From contig NZ_SNUB01000027.1 of NCBI RefSeq assembly GCF_004378355.1, positions 1 to 53,158 on the forward strand: a DNA stretch of 53,158 nucleotides, written 5' to 3'. Below, in pieces: positions 1 through 6,495 of this stretch. This stretch comes from Psychromonas algicola (lineage in GTDB: Bacteria; Pseudomonadota; Gammaproteobacteria; Enterobacterales; Psychromonadaceae). The position numbers were made by a program, and so were the translations under genes. The notes under the pieces were generated by a model. It was not told the DNA's origin. It was given only the letters and a program-made list of their open reading frames with translations, and ran no database searches. How positions within the stretch are numbered: the stretch's first letter is position 1; each line of letters begins with the position of its first letter.

Positions 1-455
1 ACCAGAAAGGTTATCCCTTAATAATGAAGGGTGACGAGTTTTTTATACAATATCGACAGTGAAATAATAAATAAAAATCAATTTGAACTTGATTTACAAA
101 GAGTGACCATATATGTCCAAGACTTTTTCTTCTGATGGTAATCTCGTTGTGAATATTTACGTATGTTCATTATTACGTCTTAATACCTTACTGCCACATT
201 GAATAATCTGTTTATCTTAAGCTATTGATGCTTTAGAAATCAATGTTTGGATGTCCCGTACTTTTTAATTTGACGCCACTGCTGAATACGAGGATCTAAG
301 GCTTTTCGAATTGCCATCAATGCCGGTCCAAAGTCCTCTTTCCAACAAGTGAAAAATCTTTTCCTTCTTGTTGATTACTCAACATAACCTCCTCAGTGTA
401 ATGAGAAGGTGTCCACTAAAGTGGGGGAAGACTATTTTTCCTGTGGCTATATTTG
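1..455 (-). other. Decayed insertion at left edge of cassette array
   Basis: No intact gene is present. On the minus strand a start at 383-385 opens a frame that breaks after about 20 codons, and another frame carries a short tract containing KEDFGPALMAIRKALDP, so this looks like a frameshifted gene remnant. A perfect palindrome CCACTAAAGTGG lies at 413-424, close to where cassette sequence resumes. The part at 195-268 is similar to 49252-49325. I do not recognise the parent element; a decayed insertion sequence is the simplest reading. Confidence 0.4.
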
Positions 456-458
456 TTA
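441..458 (-). repeat. Truncated attC half-site
   Basis: Read on the minus strand, the stop codon of the first cassette gene lies in TAACAAATATAGCCACAG, which matches the opening of the other attC sites (TAACAAATGCAG at 1348). The matching right half is absent and the sequence runs into the decayed insertion, so the attC appears cut. Confidence 0.5.
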
Positions 459-773
459 TATTTTTGATTCATTACCATCCATAAGATTCTTCCATAGAGC
501 GAATGCAGAATCTTCTGTTACGTTTTCAATTTTTTTGTTTTCTAGCTCATCACTCATGTCTGCATCACTGTATTTTGTGTAGAGTGCATAGCCACTAGAA
601 AATATAGATACAGAATATAGCGGGCCATTTTCTGAACCATACTCTATCCAAGCATCTGGATGCTCGTTATCTTGTGATTTAAAAAGCTCACTAAGAGCTT
701 TCTTTAAATCATCGTCTGAAGGGTTTTGAGTTCCTTCACCAAAGCAACCAGTTAAATTAGTCCACTCAACCAT
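456..773 (-). CDS. Cassette-borne small acidic protein, unknown function
   Basis: A 105-residue protein without signal peptide or membrane segment. It is acidic, with a central stretch (GPLYSVSIFSSGYALYTKY) that looks like a beta-sheet core and a C-terminal AFALWKNLMDG helix. It starts at an ATG preceded by a good ribosome site (AAGGAG, spacing 5). The fold hints at the small immunity-type proteins often found in integron cassettes, but this is a weak impression and no function is assigned. It follows the GNAT gene with 24 bp between them, and its TAA stop sits in an attC-like TAAC. It may share a cassette with that gene because the attC between them is cut. Confidence 0.7.
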   Translation of the reverse strand: MVEWTNLTGCFGEGTQNPSDDDLKKALSELFKSQDNEHPDAWIEYGSENGPLYSVSIFSSGYALYTKYSDADMSDELENKKIENVTEDSAFALWKNLMDGNESKI

Positions 774-797
774 GACTTCTCCTTGTTGATTTTCTTG

Positions 798-1274
798 TTA
801 TAACTCAACCTTGCAAATAAGCTTTTCTCTACTAGCCTCGAATCCGATTTTTTTATAAGCATTTTTAGCATTGATATTTTTTGACCACACATCTAGTTCT
901 ATGTGGCCTATTCCACTGTCTTTTGCAAAGGCAACAGCAACAGAAATAAGCTTACGGCCGATCCCATTGCCTCGATATTCTGAATCTACGCACATGTGAT
1001 CAATGTATGCGTAATGTTGTTTAAGCATAAATGGATTACTAGGGCGTTTAATGACTTTTATAATCAGGTAACCCAAAACTTTTCTACTATTTTCTGCAAT
1101 ATATAATTGCGTATTACAGTCTTCAATTTGTTCCTGAAACCACTTCGATAGCTCATCTTTTTTAACTTCACAAAACACACTTGGAGCAATATCAATATGT
1201 AATGACTGCACCTCAGAATTTAGGGGAATTAATGACTCTATATCAGAGAATTTAGCCAAACGAATACTAATCAT
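798..1274 (-). CDS. GNAT family N-acetyltransferase (cassette)
   Basis: A 158-residue single-domain GNAT protein predicted to transfer an acetyl group from acetyl-CoA to an amine; the substrate cannot be told. The acetyl-CoA binding motif A is clear (DSEYRGNGIGRKLISVA, about residues 97-113), followed by motif B with KNINAKNAYKKIGFE near residues 132-146. Its stop codon lies in TAACAAG, the left edge of an attC, but the remainder of the attC is missing and the next gene starts 24 bp on. An attC deletion has probably joined two cassettes. Confidence 0.88.
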   Translation of the reverse strand: MISIRLAKFSDIESLIPLNSEVQSLHIDIAPSVFCEVKKDELSKWFQEQIEDCNTQLYIAENSRKVLGYLIIKVIKRPSNPFMLKQHYAYIDHMCVDSEYRGNGIGRKLISVAVAFAKDSGIGHIELDVWSKNINAKNAYKKIGFEASREKLICKVEL

Positions 1275-1294
1275 ATTATGAACCTCTTCGTGAG

Positions 1295-1351
1295 TTATAA
1301 CGCTTGCAGCAGCGGAGAGCGAAGCGAATCCGCTGACTGCATTTGTTAGTG
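1295..1351 (-). repeat. attC site (short, VCR-like)
   Basis: On the minus strand it runs from TAACAAATGCAG to CTGCAAGCGTTA, with an inner stem of CAGCGGATTCGC paired to GCTCTCCGCTG. About 51 bp core. It follows the alpha/beta hydrolase gene and supplies that gene's TAA stop. Confidence 0.85.
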
Positions 1352-2152
1352 TTTAATTCTCCCCAACAAGTCGATGACTTCCTGAACGACCATATCTGGC
1401 TCATCTTTCTGTGGGAAATGGTAACTCTTGTTTGTTAATACAGCCTTTCCTTGTGGAAATGCGTTTGCCCATTCAGAGTGTAATTCTCCCCACATTTCCC
1501 GTGCTTCATCTGTGAAAAAGAGTAATGGAGGATTTTCATATTTTTTTATTGATGCAATGACTGTTACAGGAATATCCTGTATCTCTGGATAACCGGGCAG
1601 TGGTCGTTTAGCCCAGAAATCTAGGTATTGGTTAGACATTCCGTTTTTCATATCGTCCAGTTTCACTTGAGCAATTTCTTTTTCTGCTTTAGTAAGATCA
1701 ATTCTTCTCATAATATCAACATCATGTTCTGAAGCTGGCTCAACTAGCATTAACCCGGAAACCCATTCAGGATAGGTAGCAGCAAAGCGTCTAGCGATGT
1801 AAGCGCCATATGAATGGGCCACATAAACTACTGGTTTTTTAATGTGAAGAGCTTCAAGAACTAAACGAGCCTCTTCAGCATACTCCTCAGAGCTATAATT
1901 CTTCACAACGAGCTCTGAGCCACCGTTTCCAATCCGAGAGTAACGAATAACACGAGTGTTCTTGGCAAGACTTTTGAAAATAGGGTCCCAATCAGATAAA
2001 CCTGCTGAACCTCCAGCCTCTAAGAATACGGTATGTTTGCCATTACCAGCCATCTCGTATTCGACATCATAGCCATTTACCGTGACTAAACTAGACTTGG
2101 CAAAAACAACCACTGGAAAAAAAAGACTAAAAAGCAACCACGCAGATTTCAT
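1346..2152 (-). CDS. Secreted alpha/beta hydrolase (cassette)
   Basis: A 268-residue alpha/beta-hydrolase with an N-terminal signal peptide (hydrophobic LLFSLFFPVVVFA, residues 6-18), so it probably acts in the periplasm. The nucleophile elbow is AHSYGAY with Ser114. The oxyanion region is LEAGGSAG near residue 44, and a catalytic His is likely in KSYHFPQ near residue 245. The family includes esterases, lactonases and epoxide hydrolases and the substrate cannot be read from the motifs. The ATG has a good ribosome site (AAGGA). The stop codon is built into the following attC. It is a complete single-gene cassette. Confidence 0.85.
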   Translation of the reverse strand: MKSAWLLFSLFFPVVVFAKSSLVTVNGYDVEYEMAGNGKHTVFLEAGGSAGLSDWDPIFKSLAKNTRVIRYSRIGNGGSELVVKNYSSEEYAEEARLVLEALHIKKPVVYVAHSYGAYIARRFAATYPEWVSGLMLVEPASEHDVDIMRRIDLTKAEKEIAQVKLDDMKNGMSNQYLDFWAKRPLPGYPEIQDIPVTVIASIKKYENPPLLFFTDEAREMWGELHSEWANAFPQGKAVLTNKSYHFPQKDEPDMVVQEVIDLLGRIKH

Positions 2153-2166
2153 TTATATTCCTTAAA

Positions 2167-2247
2167 CACTAACGCTCGCATAAATGGCGAGCAACTTGTT
2201 GCGAGTCCAGCGCACGGAGTGCGCGATATTTCATGCGCTTGTTACGT
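2167..2247 (-). repeat. attC site (VCR-like)
   Basis: On the minus strand it begins TAACAAGCGCAT and ends ATGCGAGCGTTA, an imperfect inverted repeat. Inner stems include GCGCACTCCGTGCGC and CTCGCAACAAGTTGCTCG. It follows the second GNAT gene and carries its stop codon. Confidence 0.9.
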
Positions 2248-2658
2248 GGTTGCAACAAGCTCATGGGTATATTCTGTTTCGCCCTCTCTTCTAAAGCCAA
2301 AGTTCTCATATAGCTTCAGTGCACCACTGTTCTTAAAAGCGCCAACACGAATTTCTTTATATCCACTTTCTGCCGCGATTTCTCGAATTTTGGATAGTGC
2401 TTCAGTACCATATCCTTTGTTGCGATAATTTGAATCAATATGAAGTTCAGCGATATAAAACATTCCTTCATATTCGTAAGCCATGTAGAACCCGACTTCG
2501 GTGTTCATAATTTTAATAACCCAGAGAGAGCATTCCTTATAACGAGATAACTTTGCTTCATCATCCCATACCAAATTTAGCTCTTTGTAATATGGAGCCA
2601 TATTCTTCTTTATTATCGCAACTGATTCTTCAAACCTATCAGACTGAATAAAATCCAT
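2242..2658 (-). CDS. GNAT family N-acetyltransferase (cassette)
   Basis: A 138-residue GNAT acetyltransferase. Motif A is IDSNYRNKGYGTEALSKI (about residues 73-90) and motif B is NSGALKLYENFGF. The frame stays open upstream to 2733, but the ATG at 2656-2658 is chosen because GAGGAG precedes it at proper spacing and the upstream part is attC sequence. Substrate unknown; the short RimI-like architecture suggests a small molecule, peptide or protein N-terminus. Single-gene cassette followed by its own attC. Confidence 0.88.
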   Translation of the reverse strand: MDFIQSDRFEESVAIIKKNMAPYYKELNLVWDDEAKLSRYKECSLWVIKIMNTEVGFYMAYEYEGMFYIAELHIDSNYRNKGYGTEALSKIREIAAESGYKEIRVGAFKNSGALKLYENFGFRREGETEYTHELVATT

Positions 2659-2667
2659 ATTCACTCC

Positions 2668-2766
2668 TCGTAACGCCCACTTAAGCGGGCAAAAATTGTT
2701 GGCTATAATTGTGTAGCGGAGCGAAACAGCCAACTGTTTTTGTTCCGTTTAAAGTGCTTGTTAGGC
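2668..2766 (-). repeat. attC site (VCR-like)
   Basis: On the minus strand it opens GCCTAACAAGCAC and closes GCTTAAGTGGGCGTTA. An inner inverted repeat AGTTGGCTG/TAGCCAACA lies in between. It has the classic long Vibrio/Shewanella attC form and follows the HEPN-like gene. Confidence 0.92.
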
Positions 2767-3234
2767 ATTTTCATGCTCAATATGATAAGCAATTTTTGCT
2801 AACTTTGAACATATTGTGACTAATAATGTGGAATATAAATACCCAACACGTCCCTCTTTACCTTTTTTTAGTTTTGTATATTCATTACCTAATGGACTAC
2901 CTACTTTAGTCACATCAGCCTCTGATATTTGCATATCCATTTGATGCGCAAATTTATTTCGTAGTTTATTCAAATTTCTCAAGCTAGATACTAACGTATC
3001 AGGTAGAGCATCAACGGATTCACAAATCAAAAGTTTATGATGATATGAAAAATTACCTTTCTCAATAAGTTTATCGCCACGAATTAAAGTAGCTAAAATG
3101 ATTTTTTCAAGAAAGTTTTCTGTATACAGGTGAGCTTTTAATATTTGAACTAATTGATCAACATCTCCAACAAATATTTCAATTAACTTTTCAGCTTCAA
3201 CATTAATAAATTGTTCGTATGCAATATCATTCAT
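2761..3234 (-). CDS. HEPN-like alpha-helical protein (cassette)
   Basis: A 157-residue, mainly helical protein. The segment LRNLNKLRNKFAHQ contains R92-N93-x3-H97, the R-polar-x(3-4)-H signature of HEPN domains, which is often an RNase active site. MltR/DUF4145-like proteins also share this helix. There is no nucleotidyltransferase (MNT) partner in the cassette, so a classic HEPN-MNT toxin-antitoxin pair is not present. It may be a stand-alone RNase-like defence or regulatory factor, or a catalytically silent relative. The start is fixed by AAGGAGG five bases upstream. It is the first complete cassette on the puuD side of the array. Confidence 0.75.
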   Translation of the reverse strand: MNDIAYEQFINVEAEKLIEIFVGDVDQLVQILKAHLYTENFLEKIILATLIRGDKLIEKGNFSYHHKLLICESVDALPDTLVSSLRNLNKLRNKFAHQMDMQISEADVTKVGSPLGNEYTKLKKGKEGRVGYLYSTLLVTICSKLAKIAYHIEHENA

Positions 3235-3247
3235 AGTTCCTCCTTGA

Positions 3248-3326
3248 GGCCTAACAGCGTAACTAAGCCGAATTATTCCGTATTTACGGTGGAAATACGG
3301 AATAGTTTAATTTGATAAATTAGGCA
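3248..3326 (-). repeat. Probable degenerate attC at array end
   Basis: On the minus strand it runs from GCCTAATTTATC to TACGCTGTTAGGC, with a strong inner hairpin ATTCCGTATTT/AAATACGGAAT (about 3274-3303). One end has lost the AAC of the core site. It lies directly before the HEPN-like gene, where an upstream cassette's attC would sit. Confidence 0.55.
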
Positions 3327-3362
3327 TTACTTTAGTGTAATGAAGCATTAAATCAAACTATT
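3301..3362. repeat. Nested palindrome
   Basis: CATTAC (3325-3330) and GTAATG (3337-3342) form an inner stem, and the flanks 3301-3316 (AATAGTTTAATTTGAT) and 3352-3362 (ATCAAACTATT) form an imperfect outer stem. Just beyond, 3404-3434 repeats in diverged form the hairpin of 3274-3303 (TTCCGTGTTTAC... with ACACGGAA). No gene is present. Confidence 0.55.
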
Positions 3363-3462
3363 AAATGAAAACATAAAACCTTTCTCATGTGGAAAGGCGG
3401 AAAAGTTCCGTGTTTACTGTAGAGACACGGAATTAAGTTTTCCTATAAATAATAGAGCATGA

Positions 3463-3800
3463 CTCAATGCGGCTACGACATCCCCACCGTTGAACTTTCC
3501 CAATCTGGGAGCTTATTTTAGCAAAGCCAAACAGGACGTTTGGCTTAGTTTCGGCTAGTGCATGGAGTGATTTATGCGACAGCATAGTGTTATGAGCGGA
3601 CTAAGCTATGCGTGTCCTTTGCACGTCCGAAACGGTACGTTTAAAATGAATGAGTAGATTGGAATAGAAAGTGATTCGGTGCCAGTCTCTTGGCTTACTT
3701 TCTCTGCTGGCAGAGAGAAAGTAGAGTCGCCGACAGGGCGAAACAAAAAGCGAATATTATTTATAAAGCAATGACGAGCGTAGACGAGCCCAACCCATAC
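3463..3800 (+). repeat. Structured dispersed repeat, copy 1
   Basis: About 340 bp, matched in the same internal order by the reverse complement of 52279-52575. It holds three perfect hairpins: AGCCAAAC-AGGAC-GTTTGGCT (3525-3545), ACTTTCTCT-N8-AGAGAAAGT (3697-3722) and TCGCC-GACAG-GGCGA (3727-3741). The stems differ between copies by compensating changes while the loops AGGAC and CTGG are kept. A small open frame crosses it but is repeat-derived and not a gene. Confidence 0.8.
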
Positions 3801-3815
3801 AAATTGACAGTTTGC

Positions 3816-3839
3816 ATTCCCACAAAGGACTGTGGGAAT
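3816..3839. terminator. Hairpin downstream of puuD
   Basis: ATTCCCACA and TGTGGGAAT form a perfect 9-bp stem around AAGGAC. It lies 47 bp beyond the puuD stop and could end that transcript, although there is no clear T-run. The loop echoes the AGGAC loop of the adjacent dispersed repeat, so it may belong to that element instead. Confidence 0.45.
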
Positions 3840-3885
3840 CAGCAGAAGGATTTAGTCAGTTATCCAACTGACCAAACCATCGTTA

Positions 3886-5088
3886 TTACTTCCCTTTCGC
3901 TACGCGATAATTCTCAATCCAAATCGCTAGGGTTTTGCGCTCTTCTGGTGTCATATTATTCATATTGCCTAATGGCATATCTTGATTGATCACTGCACGC
4001 GTGTAGATGTTGTCTGAGTGCGTTTGTGCGGCTTCAATAGAATCAATGGTAAAGCCTAGCGGTGCGCTAGTGAATAACGGAGATGTCGGCGTTGCGCTGT
4101 GACATTCAGTACAATGTTGCTCGATGATAGTCCATGCTTGCTGATCTGACACTTGTACTGTATTTACTTTAGTTTCAAAGCTTTCCCATGGTGCAATGGC
4201 TAGCATGACCGCAAAGAATGCAGCGATACCAGATACCAAAATCGACGGTTTGTTAATGTGACGATGCTTAAGGTTAAAGTAATGTCTGATCCACATGCCG
4301 ATAACAATTAATGCGACTAATACAACCCAACCATATTGATGCGTGTAGGTATGTGAAAAGTGGTTACTTAGCATAATGAAGATGATTGGTAGGGTTGCGT
4401 AGTTATTATGAATTGAACATAACTTCGCTTTTAAACCTACAGCTGGATCTGGAATTCGACCTGCTTCTACTTCTTTCACAAGGTAGCGTTGTCCTGGCAT
4501 GATAACTTGAAATACATTGCCCGACATACACGTACCAATTAATGCACCGATATGAATATAAACGGCTTTATCTGCAAATAATTGATCAAATCCCCATGTC
4601 CATAATGCAAGTAGTGCAATTATAGTTGCTGTGAATAAGTAGCCATTTTTAACTAATGGCGAGTTACATAATAAGCGGTAAACAATATACCCGATTGCAA
4701 TGCTTGCAAGCGAAGTCGTAATAGCGGCAAACTTACTTAAGTCACTCTTCGCGCTGTCTAGTAAGTTCGCATCTGCGCCTACGTAATAAAGTAAACTGAA
4801 TAATAAAATACCGGTGATCCAACTCGTATAAGCTTCCCATTTAAACCAATGTAATGTAGTTGGCATTTTTTCTGGGCCGTTGGTGTATTTCGCAACTTCG
4901 TAAAAGCCACCGCCATGTATTGCCCACAGGTCGCCTTTGATGCCTTTGTCTTGTTTTTCTTTGGGTGGCGTTTGTAAGCTGTTATCTAACCATGCAAAAT
5001 AAAATGATGCACCGATCCATGCAATACCTGCGATGACGTGAAAATAACGCAATACTAAGTGCGCAATTTCAATTAAATAATTTCCCAT
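3886..5088 (-). CDS. puuD: Urate hydroxylase PuuD (membrane, cytochrome c fusion)
   Basis: A 400-residue integral membrane enzyme that oxidises urate to 5-hydroxyisourate and passes electrons to the respiratory chain, in place of the soluble O2-using uricase. The N-terminal Urate_ox_N domain contains about eight membrane segments, the first holding HVIAGIAWIGASFYFAW. The C-terminal cytochrome c domain has CTECH at residues 326-330 for covalent heme c, with an axial Met likely in the DMPLGNMNNM region. Length fits the family. It is the last gene of uraD-uraH-puuD, separated from uraH by 70 bp. Heme attachment needs the Ccm machinery, which is not in this window. Confidence 0.95.
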   Translation of the reverse strand: MGNYLIEIAHLVLRYFHVIAGIAWIGASFYFAWLDNSLQTPPKEKQDKGIKGDLWAIHGGGFYEVAKYTNGPEKMPTTLHWFKWEAYTSWITGILLFSLLYYVGADANLLDSAKSDLSKFAAITTSLASIAIGYIVYRLLCNSPLVKNGYLFTATIIALLALWTWGFDQLFADKAVYIHIGALIGTCMSGNVFQVIMPGQRYLVKEVEAGRIPDPAVGLKAKLCSIHNNYATLPIIFIMLSNHFSHTYTHQYGWVVLVALIVIGMWIRHYFNLKHRHINKPSILVSGIAAFFAVMLAIAPWESFETKVNTVQVSDQQAWTIIEQHCTECHSATPTSPLFTSAPLGFTIDSIEAAQTHSDNIYTRAVINQDMPLGNMNNMTPEERKTLAIWIENYRVAKGK

Positions 5089-5158
5089 AATAGTTACCTT
5101 CTTTTTCTAATTATTTTTGTTTTATCTATTTATTCTTATTACAAGCAAAGGGAATAAA

Positions 5159-5521
5159 TTAACTGCCTCGGTACGTTGAGTAACCAAATGCATTGAGTAA
5201 AAGTGGGATGTGATGATGTCTTTCATCTTGTAATCGGAAAGTGATTTCAGCACTTGGATAAAAAGCAGGTGCGCTTTGTGTTTCCCAATATGGGTCGAGT
5301 TCAAAAAGGATTTTATAAGTGCCAAAAAGATCTTCAATGGCTGCGTCTTGATACCAGCTGTTATCTTGCCAATCGTTGATGCGACCATCTTGGTTCGTCA
5401 GGGCTGAAGACAATGTAACCCATTCTTTACCTTGTAAAACGAATAGTTTAATTTGTACATTGGCAGCAGGCTTACCCTGTGATGTATCGAGAATATGTGT
5501 CGTAATTGGGTTCTGATTCAT
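5159..5521 (-). CDS. uraH: 5-hydroxyisourate hydrolase
   Basis: A 120-residue transthyretin-related protein that hydrolyses 5-hydroxyisourate to OHCU. The family signatures are present: HILDTSQG at the N-terminus (His9) and the C-terminal tetrapeptide YRGS (residues 117-120), which distinguishes the enzyme from transthyretin. No signal peptide, so cytoplasmic. The ATG overlaps the TGA of uraD (ATGA, 5518-5521), indicating translational coupling. It acts between PuuD and UraD. Confidence 0.96.
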   Translation of the reverse strand: MNQNPITTHILDTSQGKPAANVQIKLFVLQGKEWVTLSSALTNQDGRINDWQDNSWYQDAAIEDLFGTYKILFELDPYWETQSAPAFYPSAEITFRLQDERHHHIPLLLNAFGYSTYRGS

Positions 5522-6018
5522 AATAATTTTTCCAAACGTATTTTGGTGATTTTTGCTTGTTCGTTACCAGCGATAGTGAGTTCGCTTTGGCGATCGTTAT
5601 TGATTCTACTTTTAATGAGATCCAGCATTTCCTGTGCGCTTTTGCCTGAGGCACACACAATAAAGATAAAGCCAAATCTTTCTAGGTATTCGATATTCAG
5701 TGCTTGCATCTCTTCAAGCACCGATTTTTGAGCGGCAGACATGCCAGATTGTTCATGGCTTGCACTACCTGATGTATTTGCGTATTTTTTAGCAAGCGTT
5801 TCTAAATTCCCTATTTGCGGGTGTCCTTCAAAAGCGGCGAGATAATCTGCTTCAACAAGTTGTGCAAAATTCTTTTCTGAAGCCTCAAGTACAGCCTCTT
5901 TACTTGAAAAAGGGCGAGCATCGATCATTTTTTGTATCCAATTTGGCGCGCAACAGCAGTTTTCGAAGAGGCTGTAAATTTGCTCTGAATTCGCCTTGTT
6001 GATTTGATCTAAAGTCAT
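5518..6018 (-). CDS. uraD: OHCU decarboxylase
   Basis: A 166-residue enzyme that decarboxylates 2-oxo-4-hydroxy-4-carboxy-5-ureidoimidazoline stereospecifically to (S)-allantoin. The catalytic motif GHPQIG has His66, and the FGFIFIVCASG motif follows near residue 136. It is the first gene of the three-gene urate operon. An unusual Cys triplet (CCC, residues 21-23) is visible; no role is known to me. It is transcribed away from the purine ABC operon; the 477-bp gap between them carries the regulatory sites. Confidence 0.95.
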   Translation of the reverse strand: MTLDQINKANSEQIYSLFENCCCAPNWIQKMIDARPFSSKEAVLEASEKNFAQLVEADYLAAFEGHPQIGNLETLAKKYANTSGSASHEQSGMSAAQKSVLEEMQALNIEYLERFGFIFIVCASGKSAQEMLDLIKSRINNDRQSELTIAGNEQAKITKIRLEKLL

Positions 6019-6285
6019 TACTATTCCTTTGCAAAATAAATATGATTAGCTATCACGTAACGCATTAAACGGTGCTATTTGAGTGAGTTTTAGCCCTTTA
6101 ATGGTGCGCTACAAGCTTAAAATGAACGTATTTAGTGCGAATGCCCATTTTTCACTGTCTCAGCTTTTATTAAATAATGACATTAAGCGAGTTTTGTTTA
6201 ATGTTCTCTAAGGTTAACCTGCATGGTACATAAGGCTTCTTATGCTTACGGCGCGCTAGCACGCACAATGCAATTATTTAATAAC

Positions 6286-6301
6286 TGGTAAGGTTATTGC
6301 T
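6286..6301 (+). promoter_or_regulatory. Sigma-54-like promoter for purine ABC operon
   Basis: TGGTAAGGTTATTGCT keeps GG and GC exactly 10 bases apart and matches TGGYRYRNNNNTTGCW except at one position (A for Y). Start of transcription would be near 6312. The same element, 14 of 16 bases identical, occurs at 16399-16414 before the binding-protein gene. Confidence 0.5.
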
Positions 6302-6316
6302 AATATCATACCAACT

Positions 6317-6332
6317 TTGACCAAATGGACAG
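6317..6332. promoter_or_regulatory. RutR-type operator
   Basis: TTGACCAAATGGACAG matches the E. coli RutR consensus TTGACCA-N2-TGGTCAA at 11 of the 14 defined bases; the left half is perfect. It would sit at +6 to +21 of the predicted start, a repressing position. Confidence 0.55.
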
Positions 6333-6495
6333 GTTGTGTAAAAAAGGAAGTGTTTTTCTTTTTTAACTATTAAATAAATCAACCTGTTTATATTGATATT
6401 AAATATTTTGTTATGGGCTCTTAGTATTGTTAAACACGTAACGTGCCAAATCATAATTTCACTTTAAAAAGTGGGTGTAAAATAGGGAGTTATCA

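Larger units (their letters stand above)
6019..6495. promoter_or_regulatory. Divergent regulatory region uraD / purine ABC operon
   Basis: 477 bp without a gene. It holds a sigma-54-like element at 6286-6301 and a RutR-type operator at 6317-6332, both described separately. GGTGC boxes at about 6071 and 6103 might be NtrC half sites. I could not identify a clear promoter for uraD on the minus strand. Confidence 0.6.

Noticed and set aside
2219-2428. Plus-strand frame over an attC and GNAT gene
   Set aside because: It overlaps the GNAT gene antisense and begins in the attC; a shadow.
3690-3989. Open frame on the plus strand across the puuD 3' end
   Set aside because: It starts inside the structured repeat and then runs antisense to puuD; no ribosome site or family.
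6430-6450. Second sigma-54 promoter on the minus strand (TTGGCACGTTACGTG)
   Set aside because: The -24 part is perfect, but the -12 part reads GTGTT instead of TTGCW.
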